Of a DNA stretch of 64,000 nucleotides, positions 12,401 to 20,706 are shown one piece after another (the first letter of the stretch is position 1; every line of letters starts with the position of its first letter). Source of the DNA: Bombyx mori (lineage: Eukaryota; Arthropoda; Insecta; Lepidoptera; Bombycidae); NCBI RefSeq assembly GCF_030269925.1, contig NC_085132.1:2254501-2318500 (forward strand). Direction: 5' to 3'. Both the position numbers and the translations under genes were made by a program. The notes beneath the pieces were generated by a model, which saw only the letters and a list, made by a program, of their open reading frames with translations, had not been told where the DNA came from and did not search any database.

Positions 12401-12724
12401 TTATTTTCAAAATTATTATTTACAAGGCAGTGCAATGAAATTCCTCGGTATTACTTTTTTTTTTAATTAATAGTCACATTGTAATTAATTTCAGTTTACA
12501 TTTATCATATTTAAAAAAAAAAAAACATAGCACAAGGATATAAAAAACAATCACTGCATCCTAAGTCTCTGCCCTCCGCGAACCACAGATAATATTACGT
12601 TTTACTCACCCACGCCGGCTATGATGTACTGTCTCCACAATTGGCCCTGCTCCATGTTGTGCGCTTGCGTCTTGACTGGCGCTTCGGTGGAGACCGGCTC
12701 GTACACGTAGCTTCTGTCAGCCAT
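293..12724 (-). CDS. Gene A: Tret1-like facilitative sugar transporter, 5' part (runs off left edge)
   Basis: MFS/SLC2-type sugar carrier of the facilitated trehalose transporter class, expected in the plasma membrane. Three coding exons are visible: 12610-12724, 752-907 and 293-495 (474 nt, 158 residues). Phases agree at every junction (1/2, 1/2, then 0). Seen: a hydrophilic N-terminus of about 30 residues, TM1 with GWTSP (typical of this family), the EISWIGS motif before TM2, an SKIGRR loop (the family's G-R-R/K motif between TM2 and TM3), then TM3-TM4 ending YCAEIAT. An in-frame TGA lies two codons before the ATG, which fixes the start. The remaining two thirds lie beyond position 1. Intron 1 is about 11.7 kb and full of transposons. 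Paralogue of gene B, same strand. Exact substrate (trehalose or hexose) cannot be read from sequence. Confidence 0.88.
752..907 (-). CDS. Gene A coding exon 2 (TM1, loop 1, TM2)
   Basis: Acceptor TTTTTACAG|CG, donor TTCG|GTGAGG. Encodes ANIATIALGFALGWTSPV, a short loop without N-glycosylation sequons, then NDEISWIGSLLSVGAMF. The reading frame continues past the donor for about a dozen codons, but only the spliced product matches the transporter pattern. Confidence 0.88.
908..1285. other. Start of gene A intron 1, nothing else recognised
   Basis: AT-rich intron sequence. It ends in an (AAT/AAAT)n run that forms the tail of the neighbouring SINE. Confidence 0.5.
1286..1557 (-). mobile_element. 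tRNA-derived SINE (not Bm1), complete
   Basis: Read on the minus strand it starts with a tRNA-like head: an A-box-like TGGTGTAGTGGTAAGTG and a perfect B box GGTTCGAATCC about 45 bp further on. An unrelated AT-rich body follows, with an AAT/AAAT-type tail at 1286-1310. The 5' and 3' acceptor arms cannot pair and no CCA-compatible end follows, so this is a SINE head and not a functional tRNA gene. It lies in gene A intron 1, same orientation as the gene. Confidence 0.7.
1558..2391. other. Intron sequence, no feature recognised
   Basis: Mixed-composition sequence inside gene A intron 1. Open frames here are short and show no family motif. Confidence 0.4.
2396..3105. mobile_element. piggyBac-like MITE (710 bp, TTAA target)
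   Basis: The left end CCCTTTGACTG follows a TTAA (2392-2395). The right end is the inverse CAGTCAAAGGG followed by CTAA, a one-base decay of TTAA. Imperfect terminal inverted repeats extend about 50 bp and contain a palindrome, TAGGTCACCGGTGACCTA. CCC ends plus TTAA are the piggyBac hallmark. No transposase frame. Inside, 2505-2965 carries another repeat (GAACGAAGTTCC on the left, CTTCGTTCC then GGTGTCCC on the right) that recurs at 60353-60690. Confidence 0.72.
3110..3714. other. Intron sequence, no feature recognised
   Basis: Gene A intron 1; only shadow-length frames. Confidence 0.4.
3715..4113 (-). repeat. Bm1 SINE, nearly full length, diverged
   Basis: Tail side TTATTGCTTAGAT at 3720, then the conserved body through GGTACCTACCCG and the tRNA-like head, which breaks off at the B box (GATTCGAACAC). 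About 40 bp of the head are missing. Confidence 0.85.
4114..5286. other. Intron sequence; one strong hairpin
   Basis: Gene A intron 1. A perfect 13-bp inverted repeat, AACATGGCGGATT (4507-4519) and its complement (4532-4544), has a 12-nt loop. A GC-richer stretch follows at 4600-4680. Otherwise unrecognised. Confidence 0.5.
5287..5727 (-). repeat. Bm1 SINE, full length
   Basis: Runs from the T-run and TTATTGCTTAGATGG (3' tail) to GCCACGACGACTTC (5' start). The head, read on the minus strand, has A box TGGCCTAAAGGATAAGACG and B box GTGTTCGAATCC. Confidence 0.92.
5921..6196. mobile_element. 276-bp MITE, copy 1
   Basis: Terminal inverted repeats of about 30 bp: GAGTCGACTATTATCAAAG on the left, the complement of GAGTCGTCTATTATCAAAG on the right. 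Flanked by ATATAT on both sides, a possible target duplication. A copy of the same length lies at 35315-35590 with only a few differences. Long open frames over it are shadows. Confidence 0.72.
6203..6841. other. Intron sequence with a short Bm1-head trace
   Basis: Around 6628-6650 there is a fragment resembling the Bm1 B-box region (TTCGATTCGAACACAGGTGCATC). Nothing else recognised. Confidence 0.35.
6842..7117 (-). repeat. Bm1 SINE, 5'-truncated
   Basis: Tail and body only. At the truncated end a 26-bp unit, AAGAGGTCCTACCACCAGTA plus spacer, occurs twice in tandem (7070-7118). Confidence 0.85.
7300..7640. repeat. Dispersed repeat, also at 61415-61735
   Basis: Shares CTTTTATTAGCTTCAGAC and GACCCCCTTCAAAACGTCGG with the copy at 61.4 kb, about 90% alike over at least 140 bp. 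Class unknown; no coding potential. Confidence 0.6.
7641..8301. other. Intron sequence, no feature recognised
   Basis: AT-rich gene A intron 1. Confidence 0.35.
8302..8532 (+). repeat. Bm1 SINE, 5'-truncated
   Basis: From GGTGGTAGGACCTC to AAGCAATAAAAAAA; the tRNA-like head is absent. Confidence 0.88.
8533..9026. other. Intron sequence, no feature recognised
   Basis: AT-rich gene A intron 1. Confidence 0.35.
9027..9270 (-). repeat. Bm1 SINE, 5'-truncated
   Basis: TTTATTGCTTAGATGG through AGGTCCTACCACCAG; head absent. Very close to the copy at 5287-5727 over the shared part. Confidence 0.88.
9271..10408. other. Intron sequence, no feature recognised
   Basis: Gene A intron 1. The motif GCCGAATTATGCTGAAG near 9721 and its surroundings look like decayed repeat, but no boundary is visible. 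Confidence 0.3.
10409..11331 (+). mobile_element. Non-autonomous Helitron (family H2) holding another insertion
   Basis: Left part ATATGTGAAGCTGAAACTTTG resembles the H2 5' end. The 3' end at 11300-11331 has the hairpin AGTCGAATTTCGACT, about a dozen bases, then CACTAG|T. A hairpin a short way before CTAG is the Helitron signature. The middle (10791-11216) is foreign and includes a second Helitron. Confidence 0.65.
10970..11216 (+). mobile_element. Non-autonomous Helitron (family H3), nested
   Basis: Starts TCTATATATAAAAATGAATT and ends GAAGTCTGCCGGGTCAGCTAC, with terminal CTAG decayed to CTAC. Same family as 26499-26771 and 63349-63629. The 60-codon frame inside is not a gene. Confidence 0.7.
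11332..12609. other. Gene A intron 1, exon-1-proximal part
   Basis: 11375-11560 is GC-richer and holds CATTCAGTCAGTAG, which resembles an insect initiator, but nothing downstream supports a transcript. The rest is AT-rich with homopolymer runs. Confidence 0.35.
12610..12724 (-). CDS. Gene A coding exon 1 (start codon exon)
   Basis: Begins MADRSYVYEP and ends LWRQYIIAGV plus one base, followed by donor G|GTGAGT. TGA CGT ATG gives an upstream in-frame stop. An AG about 60 bp upstream of the ATG (near 12785) could be the acceptor of a 5'-UTR exon; this is not certain. The first base of the split codon (G) joins CG of exon 2 to give alanine. Confidence 0.87.
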
Positions 12725-12937
12725 ACGTCAGGCTACGTCACCAGTCGATCGTAGCAACTACGCGAGATTGTAGCGGAAGCGTAGATCTGTGGACGAAATT
12801 AACTTTTGTTGTGCTGATTAAGGAAAAGGGTTAAGGTCGCTAGTGCCAGGTGCTTTTAATAGAAAATTCCGCATATGAATGCTTATGAAATACATATTTA
12901 GTGTCAATTCAGAAGTTGCGTCTTCGGTTGGGTCAAC

Positions 12938-13003
12938 GGAAATCGGCATGATTACTTCAGGGCGCCGCGTAGGCCACCGGTGACCTACGCGGCAGTCAAA
13001 GGG
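12938..13003. mobile_element. piggyBac-like MITE, solitary end
   Basis: Matches the terminal 65 bp of the 2396-3105 element: ACTTCAGGGCGCCGCGTAGG, palindrome CACCGGTG, CAGTCAAAGGG, followed by intact TTAA (13004-13007). The opposite end is missing. Confidence 0.65.
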
Positions 13004-13250
13004 TTAAAGTCATTGGCGTGTCTATTTCTGTTATAAGTTTTGAAGGGCGGGACTGCCGTTATATGGTACAATTGAGATTTAGACCTCATTATCTGAAGAT
13101 GAGTGGCGGCTTTCTTTAAAGTTACTAGCTACTACCCATGTACTTCAGCAATGTCAGCAGCAGAGCCAAGCCGCTGCTTACCCTTAAGTACTCTCCACAA
13201 GCTTCTTATTATGAGTATTTTTTTAGATTTTCTTGAGGCGTAGACATTTT

Positions 13251-13468
13251 TTATTTTTTTATTACCCTTGTATGCAGACGAGCACACGGCCCGCCTGATA
13301 GTAAATGGTTACCGTCGCCCATGAACGTCAGCAATGCCAGGGGCAGAGTCAAGCCGCTGCCTACCGCTTAATACTCTCCACAAGTCTCGTTTGAAGAAGG
13401 ACATGTCATAGCGCTCGGGAAACACTGTGGAGGGGAGCTCATTCCATAGCCGGATGGTGCGTGGCAAT
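13251..13468 (-). mobile_element. LINE family C, 3'-end fragment
   Basis: Tail side TTATTACCCTTGTATGCAGACG, then the body shared with 25494-25966 and 32253-32686. On the minus strand the part distal to the tail encodes the end of a reverse transcriptase (LWNELPS-like). Confidence 0.75.
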
Positions 13469-13469
13469 T

Positions 13470-13552
13470 AAAACATTCATGAGCAACGGTAATCATTCGC
13501 CATCAGGCGGATCGTATGGCTGTCTCCCTACAAGGGCAATAAAGAAAAACAA
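13470..13552 (+). mobile_element. LINE family C, 3'-terminal fragment in opposite orientation
   Basis: CATCAGGCGGATCGTATG to CTACAAGGGCAATAAAGAAA. It abuts the minus-strand copy head to head. Confidence 0.65.
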
Positions 13553-13611
13553 CAGTTTTTTTGGTTCATTGAGACGGAATACACTAGTTCGTTTAAAAAA
13601 TCTCATTTACC

Positions 13612-13870
13612 TTGTTTTTTTTTCAACCTATGCCTCTAGAGGCTATTTCAGCTTTACCCTAGCGTGTCAGCTCACGGGGCTCTAACCTGACGACGTTGCT
13701 AACACTGGCCCTAGTAAGAGCCGTGTTTCGCAGAATCTACCACCGGATCGGAAACGCGTCCCACTGAGAAGATCCGGCGAGAAACTCACTGGGCTGTGTC
13801 TATGAGTTAATTCACTCACCGAGCCCTTCGTCACAAGCGACGGGTTCGGCGAGGACGGTGACCGGAGATC
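13612..13870 (-). mobile_element. LINE family B, 3'-end fragment
   Basis: T-run, CCTATGCCTCTAGAGGC, GTCAGCTCACGGGGCTC, ACCACCGGATCGGAAACGCG, ending GACGGTGACCGG. Read on the minus strand it is a LINE 3' UTR ending in poly(A). Possibly BMC1/L1Bm-like; the name is tentative. Confidence 0.75.
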
Positions 13871-14200
13871 GTATTTACCTTACGTCTCTTGTGTGATACT
13901 TAATGAAATGTAAATTCGAATTGACTTATGTGTGTGTGTTGTTGTCATATGAATTTTCCTTTTAACTAAAAACAAGACGTCCTTATTATGTGTTTGCAGG
14001 ACGATTTATAAAATTAAACGGATTACGAATAATAATGTGGATAATTCAAAGTATTTATAGAGAAGATTTTTTTGTTTATTGTTTTATTACATTTTAATAA
14101 ATAAAACAATCTTCTATAAATACCTAACCTAGAAGACCTAGGGGCTCTAAGAAAAAAATGGATGGATTGCGTGAAAGACGATGTGGTGGTAGAATACTGG

Positions 14201-14416
14201 TGGTAGGACCTCTTGAGTCCGCACGAGTAGGTACCACCGCCCTGCCTATTTCTGCCGTGAAGCAGTAATGCGTTTCGGTTTGAAGGGCGGGGCAGCCGTT
14301 GTAACTATATCACTATATAACTTATATATCAAGGTGGGTGGCGCATTTACGTTGTAAATTTCTATGGGCTCCAGTTAACACCATGAGCTCGTTCAGCCAT
14401 CTAAGCAATAAAAAAA
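14201..14416 (+). repeat. Bm1 SINE, 5'-truncated
   Basis: GGTGGTAGGACCTCTTGAG to AAGCAATAAAAAAATAAA; slightly shortened within the GTTGTAACTATA part. Confidence 0.86.
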
Positions 14417-14903
14417 TAAAATAAATGTGTAAGAGGGAAATGAACGGATAGATGGTATTTGAGGAGTATGGAAGGAGAAAACATGTTGCGCCGACCCCAG
14501 GTGACTGGGAGAAGAGCAGGAGAATGAAACTGATGATATTTTTGTTAAGTATTCAGTTTTCGTCTAGAATAACGCCACAGCATTTTTTCACGTTCGTGTT
14601 TCAAAATAATGGAGAATGTGCGATCCTCCATATTTATTGGTGTTAGTATGTATTGGAAGTTAAGGGTAGGTATCACCGTACTGCCCATGATGCCGCTTTC
14701 CTATTTCCGGAGGATATCCTTAGACACAACGTCGACCTTAAAGTGGGTAACAGGCTGATTACCAAGGACTCCGGTGATAAGTTTAAATAAATTGGTACTG
14801 TCAGGATATCGTACGATTCGAGTACATATGACGACTTATCCTTTAAGCCACGAGGACTATTCAGTGTTATCTCGCTAATAGTGGACAGTAGCCCATACTG
14901 GTA

Positions 14904-15329
14904 TCTATACTAATATTATAAAGCTGAATAGTTTGTTTGTTTGAACGCGCTAATCTCAGGAAGTACTGGTCCGATTTGAAAAATTATTTTAATTTTAGAT
15001 AGGCCATTTATCGAGGAAGGCTATAGGCTATATAACATCACGCTAAGACTAATGCAGGTGGAGCACCAATAAAGAATGCTTCAAAGTCGGAGCTTTTCCC
15101 TTTTGAGAGCATCCACTGCGTGCGCTGCAGAGACAGTTAAAGTTTCGCTAAATTAATGTAGGAGAGAATTATTCCCCTTTAAAAGATCTAAAACAAAAAA
15201 TCCGCGACAGCATTTGGTAAATATTAAGGTTGGCTCACTATAACGTTTTTTATGTTAAACAAATTTGTTCTAAAATAAAGCATTATTTGTGAACTATTCC
15301 ACGCGCACGAAGTCGCGGGAAAAAGCTAG
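14904..15329 (+). mobile_element. Non-autonomous Helitron (family H1, Lep1-like)
   Basis: Begins TCTATACTAATATTATAAAG and ends CACGAAGTCGCGGGAAAAAG then CTAG|T. TC start, CTAG end, hairpin-forming GC-rich 3' end and A/T target are all present. A widespread moth family; no Rep/helicase coding sequence. Confidence 0.8.
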
Positions 15330-16430
15330 TTATATAATAAATAAAACAGCAATCAATCTAAGCCAAAGATAATTATCAATTTATTATTCCAATCATGTAT
15401 GTTTCGAGTTAATTTAATACCAGTTCATCCTGTTTCCCGAGTCCTTAAGCTAATGTTGCGTCTGCTATTAATTTCAATACAACCTTGCATCTGAATTGTG
15501 TTATGAAGAATTCCTACACTATCATTACCAGTGATGGATTTAGACTTGATGCCACCCTAAGCCCTATTTATCGCGCAGCCATTAGGTAACGTTAGAATAA
15601 ATTTTATTAAAATAATTTTGATCCAAGTTTTTTTTTTAATTCAAAATTACTTTATATAACTTTTTTATAAACATTCATCTGAACTCATTTTCAAAAGAGA
15701 ACTCTAAGGGGTCTTTAATCTATTTCGTGTCGGAAATTTTTCGTCTTTTGTAATTAAAAAATTTCAACTTTTGATTATATAGTCTATGTTTCTTAAAATA
15801 ACAAAAAATAAAACTCTTTATTCGTTTTCCCGCTGTAACTTGAAGACATTATGTTTTTTCTTTTTTAATTATTTTCTCAATAAACATTTATTTTTGGCAT
15901 TTTAATGTATCTTTCTGGTTCATTAAGAGTTACCGTGCAATTTATTTTAGTTTCATGCGGTAACGTGGCGGCGAAATCGAAAAATTTGCTACATTTCTTT
16001 CCAAAGGTGTTCCGTGAGTTTTCGCGCGTTAATCTATGTACACATAAAAGCCTTTTAATGATACTAGTAAAAGTACCAAAAACGTTTAGTCTAAATAAAT
16101 TTATTTTAACTATGCCAATTTTAATCTTGTTAACGCTACCTAAGTAAAACGTTTTTAAATTAAATAACTATTCCGTTACTTTATCAACGTCAATAAATAA
16201 CAACCTAGTCTTATATTGTCAACAATAGATGGCAGCACTTGGACTATTAATATATTTAAACTTAAATTTGTTTGTAATAAATTGAATAGATATAAATAAA
16301 CATGCTTTCAGTATTATGTACAAGAACCCTTTATATATTTAGCCCTTTAAACTGTTATATATCCAACGACAATCGAAATTGTAGAGTAAGCTCCAGTTGG
16401 TAGTCGGAACTGATACATACTTTTTCTAAG
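15330..16430. other. Intergenic sequence, no gene recognised
   Basis: AT-rich. The 80-codon frame at 15905 has no motif. Confidence 0.35.
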
Positions 16431-16520
16431 CTGTTTGTTGGGGAGTCGCTTGATAATCTCGTTATTACACTAAAGTCTGTTGGGGGTAGTCGCTTGATAA
16501 TCTCGTTATTACATTAAAGT
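16431..16520. repeat. Two tandem units of about 46 bp
   Basis: The string AGTCGCTTGATAATCTCGTT followed by ATTACA occurs at about 16446 and again at about 16491, preceded each time by CTGTTGGGG or similar. Confidence 0.75.
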
Positions 16521-16644
16521 TAACTAAAGTTAATACGAGTCGTTTATAGAATAGGCTGAACGTGTTCTGGCGGTAGCCAAAACAAAACACAAAATATTTG
16601 ACAGATGCCTGAATTTCGCATAAGACTTTTTTTTTTGGTACCTA

Positions 16645-16793
16645 AGTGGTGGTAGGACCTCTTTTGAGTCCGCACGGGTAGGTACCACCACCCTGCCTAT
16701 TTCATCAGGTGGGCTTTGAGCCCCGTGAGCTCACCTACTAGTTAAGCTTAAGCTGAAATAGTCTCTCAAGGCTATTAGCTTAGGTAGGAAAAA
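16645..16793 (+). mobile_element. Chimera of Bm1 body and LINE family B tail
   Basis: 16645-16710 is the Bm1 segment GGTGGTAGGACCTC...CTGCCTATTTC. At about 16711 it switches to the LINE B tail (GAGCCCCGTGAGCTCACC...TTAGGTAGG) with A-run. The switch point carries TCAGGTGGGCTTTGAG, similar in both parents. Confidence 0.75.
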
Positions 16794-17041
16794 AAAACCA
16801 TCCTCATTGTATTATTATTGTTTGAGTATCAACATTACTAATAACAAATGAACAATATTACCTTTAACGTGTGCAAGAAATGGAAACCGCGAATCTAAAT
16901 TACAATTGTTTTTGTCAGGAACGTTTTATACTGACATAATGGATAGTTTAAATGTAAATTTTGCATGTTTGAATGTTTGTTACATAATCACGCAAAAATA
17001 GGCTGAACGTATTTCAATAAAGTTTCCGATATAGTTTATAA

Positions 17042-17460
17042 TCTATATATTAATACGTGAAGCAAAAACTTTGTATCCCTTCTTACGAAAATTGCGCGGA
17101 CGGAGGAGTATGAAATTTTCCACACTTATAGAGAATATAGAGAAGAAGTGCACAATGCTAATATTTTTTTTAAATAATGCATCTAAGATACATTAAATCA
17201 ATAAAGAAAACATTACACACACTACATACCATGTATTTGACGCACACACGCATGCATACTATTTATTGTCAAACTTTTGTTCTTGACGTCTGTGGTCAAA
17301 TTGAGAATAGATTAAATATTGTTTGTCTTTGTTAATTTTTTTTATAGTGTAGTCTTGGCGAAATTTGTGATTATAGAAGTATAAAATACAATCATAATAG
17401 TGTACAAACTTACGATTCCAATTAATTATAGTTGAATTTCGACTACTGCGGGACCTCCAG
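17042..17460 (+). mobile_element. Non-autonomous Helitron (family H2), near complete
   Basis: Starts TCTATATATTAATACGTGAAG, contains the hairpin AGTTGAATTTCGACT near the 3' end, and ends CCTCCAG|T (CTAG decayed to CCAG). No coding capacity. Confidence 0.78.
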
Positions 17461-17542
17461 TATATAATAATATGACACTTTAATGAACGTTATGACACTA
17501 CTAGGGCATGTTATATTTGCTGTAATAATAAAAATATTTGTT

Positions 17543-17792
17543 TTTTATTTTTTTTATTGCTTATATGGGTGGACGAGCTCACAGCCCACTTGGTGCGAAG
17601 TGGTTACTGGAGCCCATAGACATCTGCAACGTAAATGCGCCACCCACCTTGAGATATCAGTTCTAAGTTCTCAGTATAGTTACAACGGCTGCCCCACCCT
17701 TCAAACCGAAACGCATTACTGCTTCACGGCAGAAATAGGCAGGGCGGTGGTACCTACCCGTGTGAACTCACAAGAGGTCCTACCACCAGTAA
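17543..17792 (-). repeat. Bm1 SINE, 5'-truncated
   Basis: TTTTTATTGCTTATATGGGTGG to AGGTCCTACCACCAG. Confidence 0.88.
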
Positions 17793-17796
17793 GGAT

Positions 17797-17868
17797 TTGA
17801 GAATCGAACCCACGACCCTCGGCGCAGCAGTCAGGAGTGCTAATTACTGCACCACCCAATCAATATAT
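17797..17868 (-). repeat. tRNA-like fragment (SINE head or tRNA pseudogene)
   Basis: On the minus strand: TGGTGCAGTAATTAGCACTCC (A-box-like) and GTCGTGGGTTCGATTCTC (B-box-like), about tRNA length. The acceptor stem does not pair and the anticodon loop is unclear, so it is not called as a tRNA gene. Confidence 0.5.
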
Positions 17869-17984
17869 GCGCTGCTCCGTGGTTTTACGTACGGACCGAC
17901 CCACAAATCGTTTGGATTAGTTAATAAACGAAAGAATGTCACAATGACTCTTCTTGCTGACCAAAAGACATCATATTTGTTTCT

Positions 17985-18488
17985 TTCAGTGTGCTTAGTG
18001 CGAGTTTTTTAACGTTCTCGATGAAGTAAAAGTTAACTCAAATTTGTACTGTGCTCATAGCGGCAAACGTAGCCAACCGTTCTAACTCCATACAAATTTG
18101 AGTTAACTTTTACGCTATCGAGAACGTTAAAAATCTAACTTTTTTTTTTTTCCTACCTGAGCTGAGAGCCTTGAGAGGCTATTTCAGCGTAACCCTAACG
18201 TTTGTAGGTGAGCTCACGGGGCTCAAACCTGATGACGTTGCTAACACGAACCCTAGCAAGAGTCGTGCTTCGCAGAATCTACCACCGGATCGGAAACGCG
18301 ACCCACTGAGAAGATCCGGCGAGAAGCTCAGTGGGCTGTGTCTGAGAGTTAATTTACTCGTCGAGCCCTTCGTCGCAAGCGACGGGTTCGACGAGAACGG
18401 TGACCGGTGCTTGAAGTACCTAGAAGCACCGTTACTGGATCGGGAGGATCCGAGATGACGTGAAATCTCACACTAAGCACACTGAACT
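17985..18488. mobile_element. Palindromic MITE (family P), copy 1, interrupted by a LINE tail
   Basis: Left end TTCAGTGTGCTTAGTGCGAG, right end CTCACACTAAGCACACTGAA. The arms AACGTTCTCGAT and GTTAACTCAAATTTGTA are repeated inverted around 18060. LINE B sequence occupies 18138-18462. Related copies at 49125-49557 and 35637-35735. Confidence 0.75.
18138..18462 (-). mobile_element. LINE family B, 3'-end copy inserted in MITE
   Basis: Long poly(T) on the left, then the full family 3' end out to GATCGGGAGGATCCGAGATG. Flanked by AAATCT on both sides (18132-18137 and 18463-18468), a short target duplication. Confidence 0.8.
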
Positions 18489-19347
18489 AAAACTATGCGG
18501 CCGCACGGGTAAAGCAGCGTGGCACGTCTAGCCAAAGTTTTCCAAAAATAACATCTCACAAACATTCCAAAAAAACTTACACCACAAACATGTTTTTAAT
18601 TATGTTAATCAAAAAATAAAAATGTGTGCGTGTACTAGTGTACACACGTAAGAAGTGAAACTTGTTTATGGCCTTATTTTTCGAAAAATGATCTACATGC
18701 AACTTTCTAGAAATTGGTTAAATAAAGTTAAATTAGATAAAGTTTAAACAAAAGGATTTTATTATCATAGACATGAATACAAAAAAGTTAAATTAGATAA
18801 AGTTTAAACAAAAGGATTTTATTATCATAGACATGAATACAAAACAGATGGCGCGTAACGGAAAAAAGTGACGCGTAACCGAAAAATGTGACGGTAAATT
18901 TTTTTCCAACGCCGATAAGGAAGTTTCACTTCAAAAAGAAACAAATAATTGATAGATAACAAACGAGTTATCAACGAGGATTCCAGTGGCAGAACATAAT
19001 CATTACACAAATCCTACTGTTCAATTAATGTAATGATTAAAAGATATGTAGGAACACGTTCGAATACCTATCGGCAGTATTATCATTGTAATCATTAAAT
19101 CTAAACATGAATAATATAATCTAAACATAATCTTAATTATGTTATGAGCGTAATTTACGTGTCTATAATCAACTACCCCTGAAGGAGTGATTAGATGAAT
19201 CGCGAGTAACATTAGATTAGATTAGGTATTTGTCTTATCTGTAGTGATATCGTTGGATATTTTCGAGTTTTTTGGCGGAAATGTCAATGTTTCAATTGTT
19301 TTATTTGCCGATCCGATATTAATTGTTCAGATGCCAATTTAGGTATA
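18489..19347. other. Intergenic repeat-derived sequence with a 60-bp tandem duplication
   Basis: A 60-bp unit is repeated head to tail (see next entry). AAGAAGTGAAACTT at 18650 and GAAGTTTCACTTC at 18919 could be the arms of a decayed inverted-repeat element. Confidence 0.45.
18721..18840. repeat. Exact 60-bp tandem duplication
   Basis: Two consecutive 60-bp lines are identical except at one position near the start (AATAAAG versus AAAAAAG). Confidence 0.93.
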
Positions 19348-20022
19348 CTAGAGGTCCCGCGGTAGTCGAAATTCGACTATAATTAATTGGAACTGTAAGT
19401 TTGTACACTATTATGATTGTATTTTCAACGCCAAGACTACGACACTATAGAAAAATATTAATAAAGACAAACAATGTTTAATCTATACTCAATTTGACCA
19501 CAGACGTCAAGAACAAAAGTTTGACAATAAATAAATAGTATGCATGTGTGTGTGTGTCAAATACATGGTAGTGTGTGTAATGTTTTCTTTATTGATTTAA
19601 TGTATATTTTATGCATTATTTAAAAAAAATATTAGCTTTGTGCACTTCTTCTCTATGTTGTCTATAAGTGTGGAAAAGGAGAAACCCCATTTTGGGCCTA
19701 AGCGTTACACGAATGGGATATGTACCAAAAAATTCGTCTATTTTGCTTGATTAACCTATTGAAATCTTAGCTTCATTGACAATGGCCAAGTGTAGAAAAT
19801 AAGTTGAATTCAATTTTTTGTTTTAAACAATCTTTGTAAACATCTGCAATACTTATTTCAATATACATACGTAGCTAGCTCCACAAACGTGCGGATTAGA
19901 ATTAAAGCATCTATAAAATAGGATCGATTAAGTGGAAATCGAGTGTAAAAAATAATTAATACTCTTTTGCTTTAGGATAAATGACTGTTTTTATAGGTAT
20001 TTTAATCAATGTAAATAGAGTA

Positions 20023-20247
20023 TGGCCATCGAATCGTGACACAACTACTTCCAATGGCGGCAATTCAAAATATCTACAACTGACAACATTAAATATAGCA
20101 TGAAAGGATAGTTTTGCATTTTTATATTAATGTGACTATGCCCTAGAAAAATACAAATGTATCAAATCGTGTTATGTTATCTTTAATGTTGCCAACTGAA
20201 GATATTCTGGATTGCCGCTATTTAGTTGTGCCATGTTTGGCCGGCCA
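20023..20247. mobile_element. Palindromic MITE-like repeat
   Basis: The left arm (TGGCC...CACAACT, GGCGGCAATTCAAAATAT, CAACATTAAA) reappears inverted in the right arm. 20331-20415 is a further single arm. Confidence 0.6.
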
Positions 20248-20474
20248 GACTATAAACTTAATCTCATTGAATAACGTAACGTAAAGCACCAAAATCTACT
20301 AACAAAAATCATTAAAAGAAATAAATAACTGTGCCATTTAGTTATGACACGAAATCATGTCGGCAACTGCAGCAATACAAAATATTTTCAACTGGCAATC
20401 TTAAATATAACATGAAAAAGTTGATTTGGTACTTTGAGTTTTTCTATGGTGTAGTTACATTAATAATTTTACTG

Positions 20475-20706
20475 GTGGTAGGATCTCTTGTGAGTCCGCG
20501 CCTCCCGCCCGCCTATTTTTGCCGTAAAGCAGTAATGCGTTTCGGTTTGAAGGGCGGGGCAGCCGTTGTAACTATACTGAGACCTTAGAACTTATATCTC
20601 AAGGTGGGTGGCGCATTTACGTCGTAGATGACTATGGGCTCCAGTAACCACTTAACATCAGGTGGGCTGTGAGCTCGTCGATGGGTATCTAAGCAATAAA
20701 AAATAA
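20475..20706 (+). repeat. Bm1 SINE, 5'-truncated
   Basis: GGTGGTAGGATCTCTTGTGAG to AAGCAATAAAAAAT. About 18 bp are missing in the GGGTAGGTACCACC part. Confidence 0.86.
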
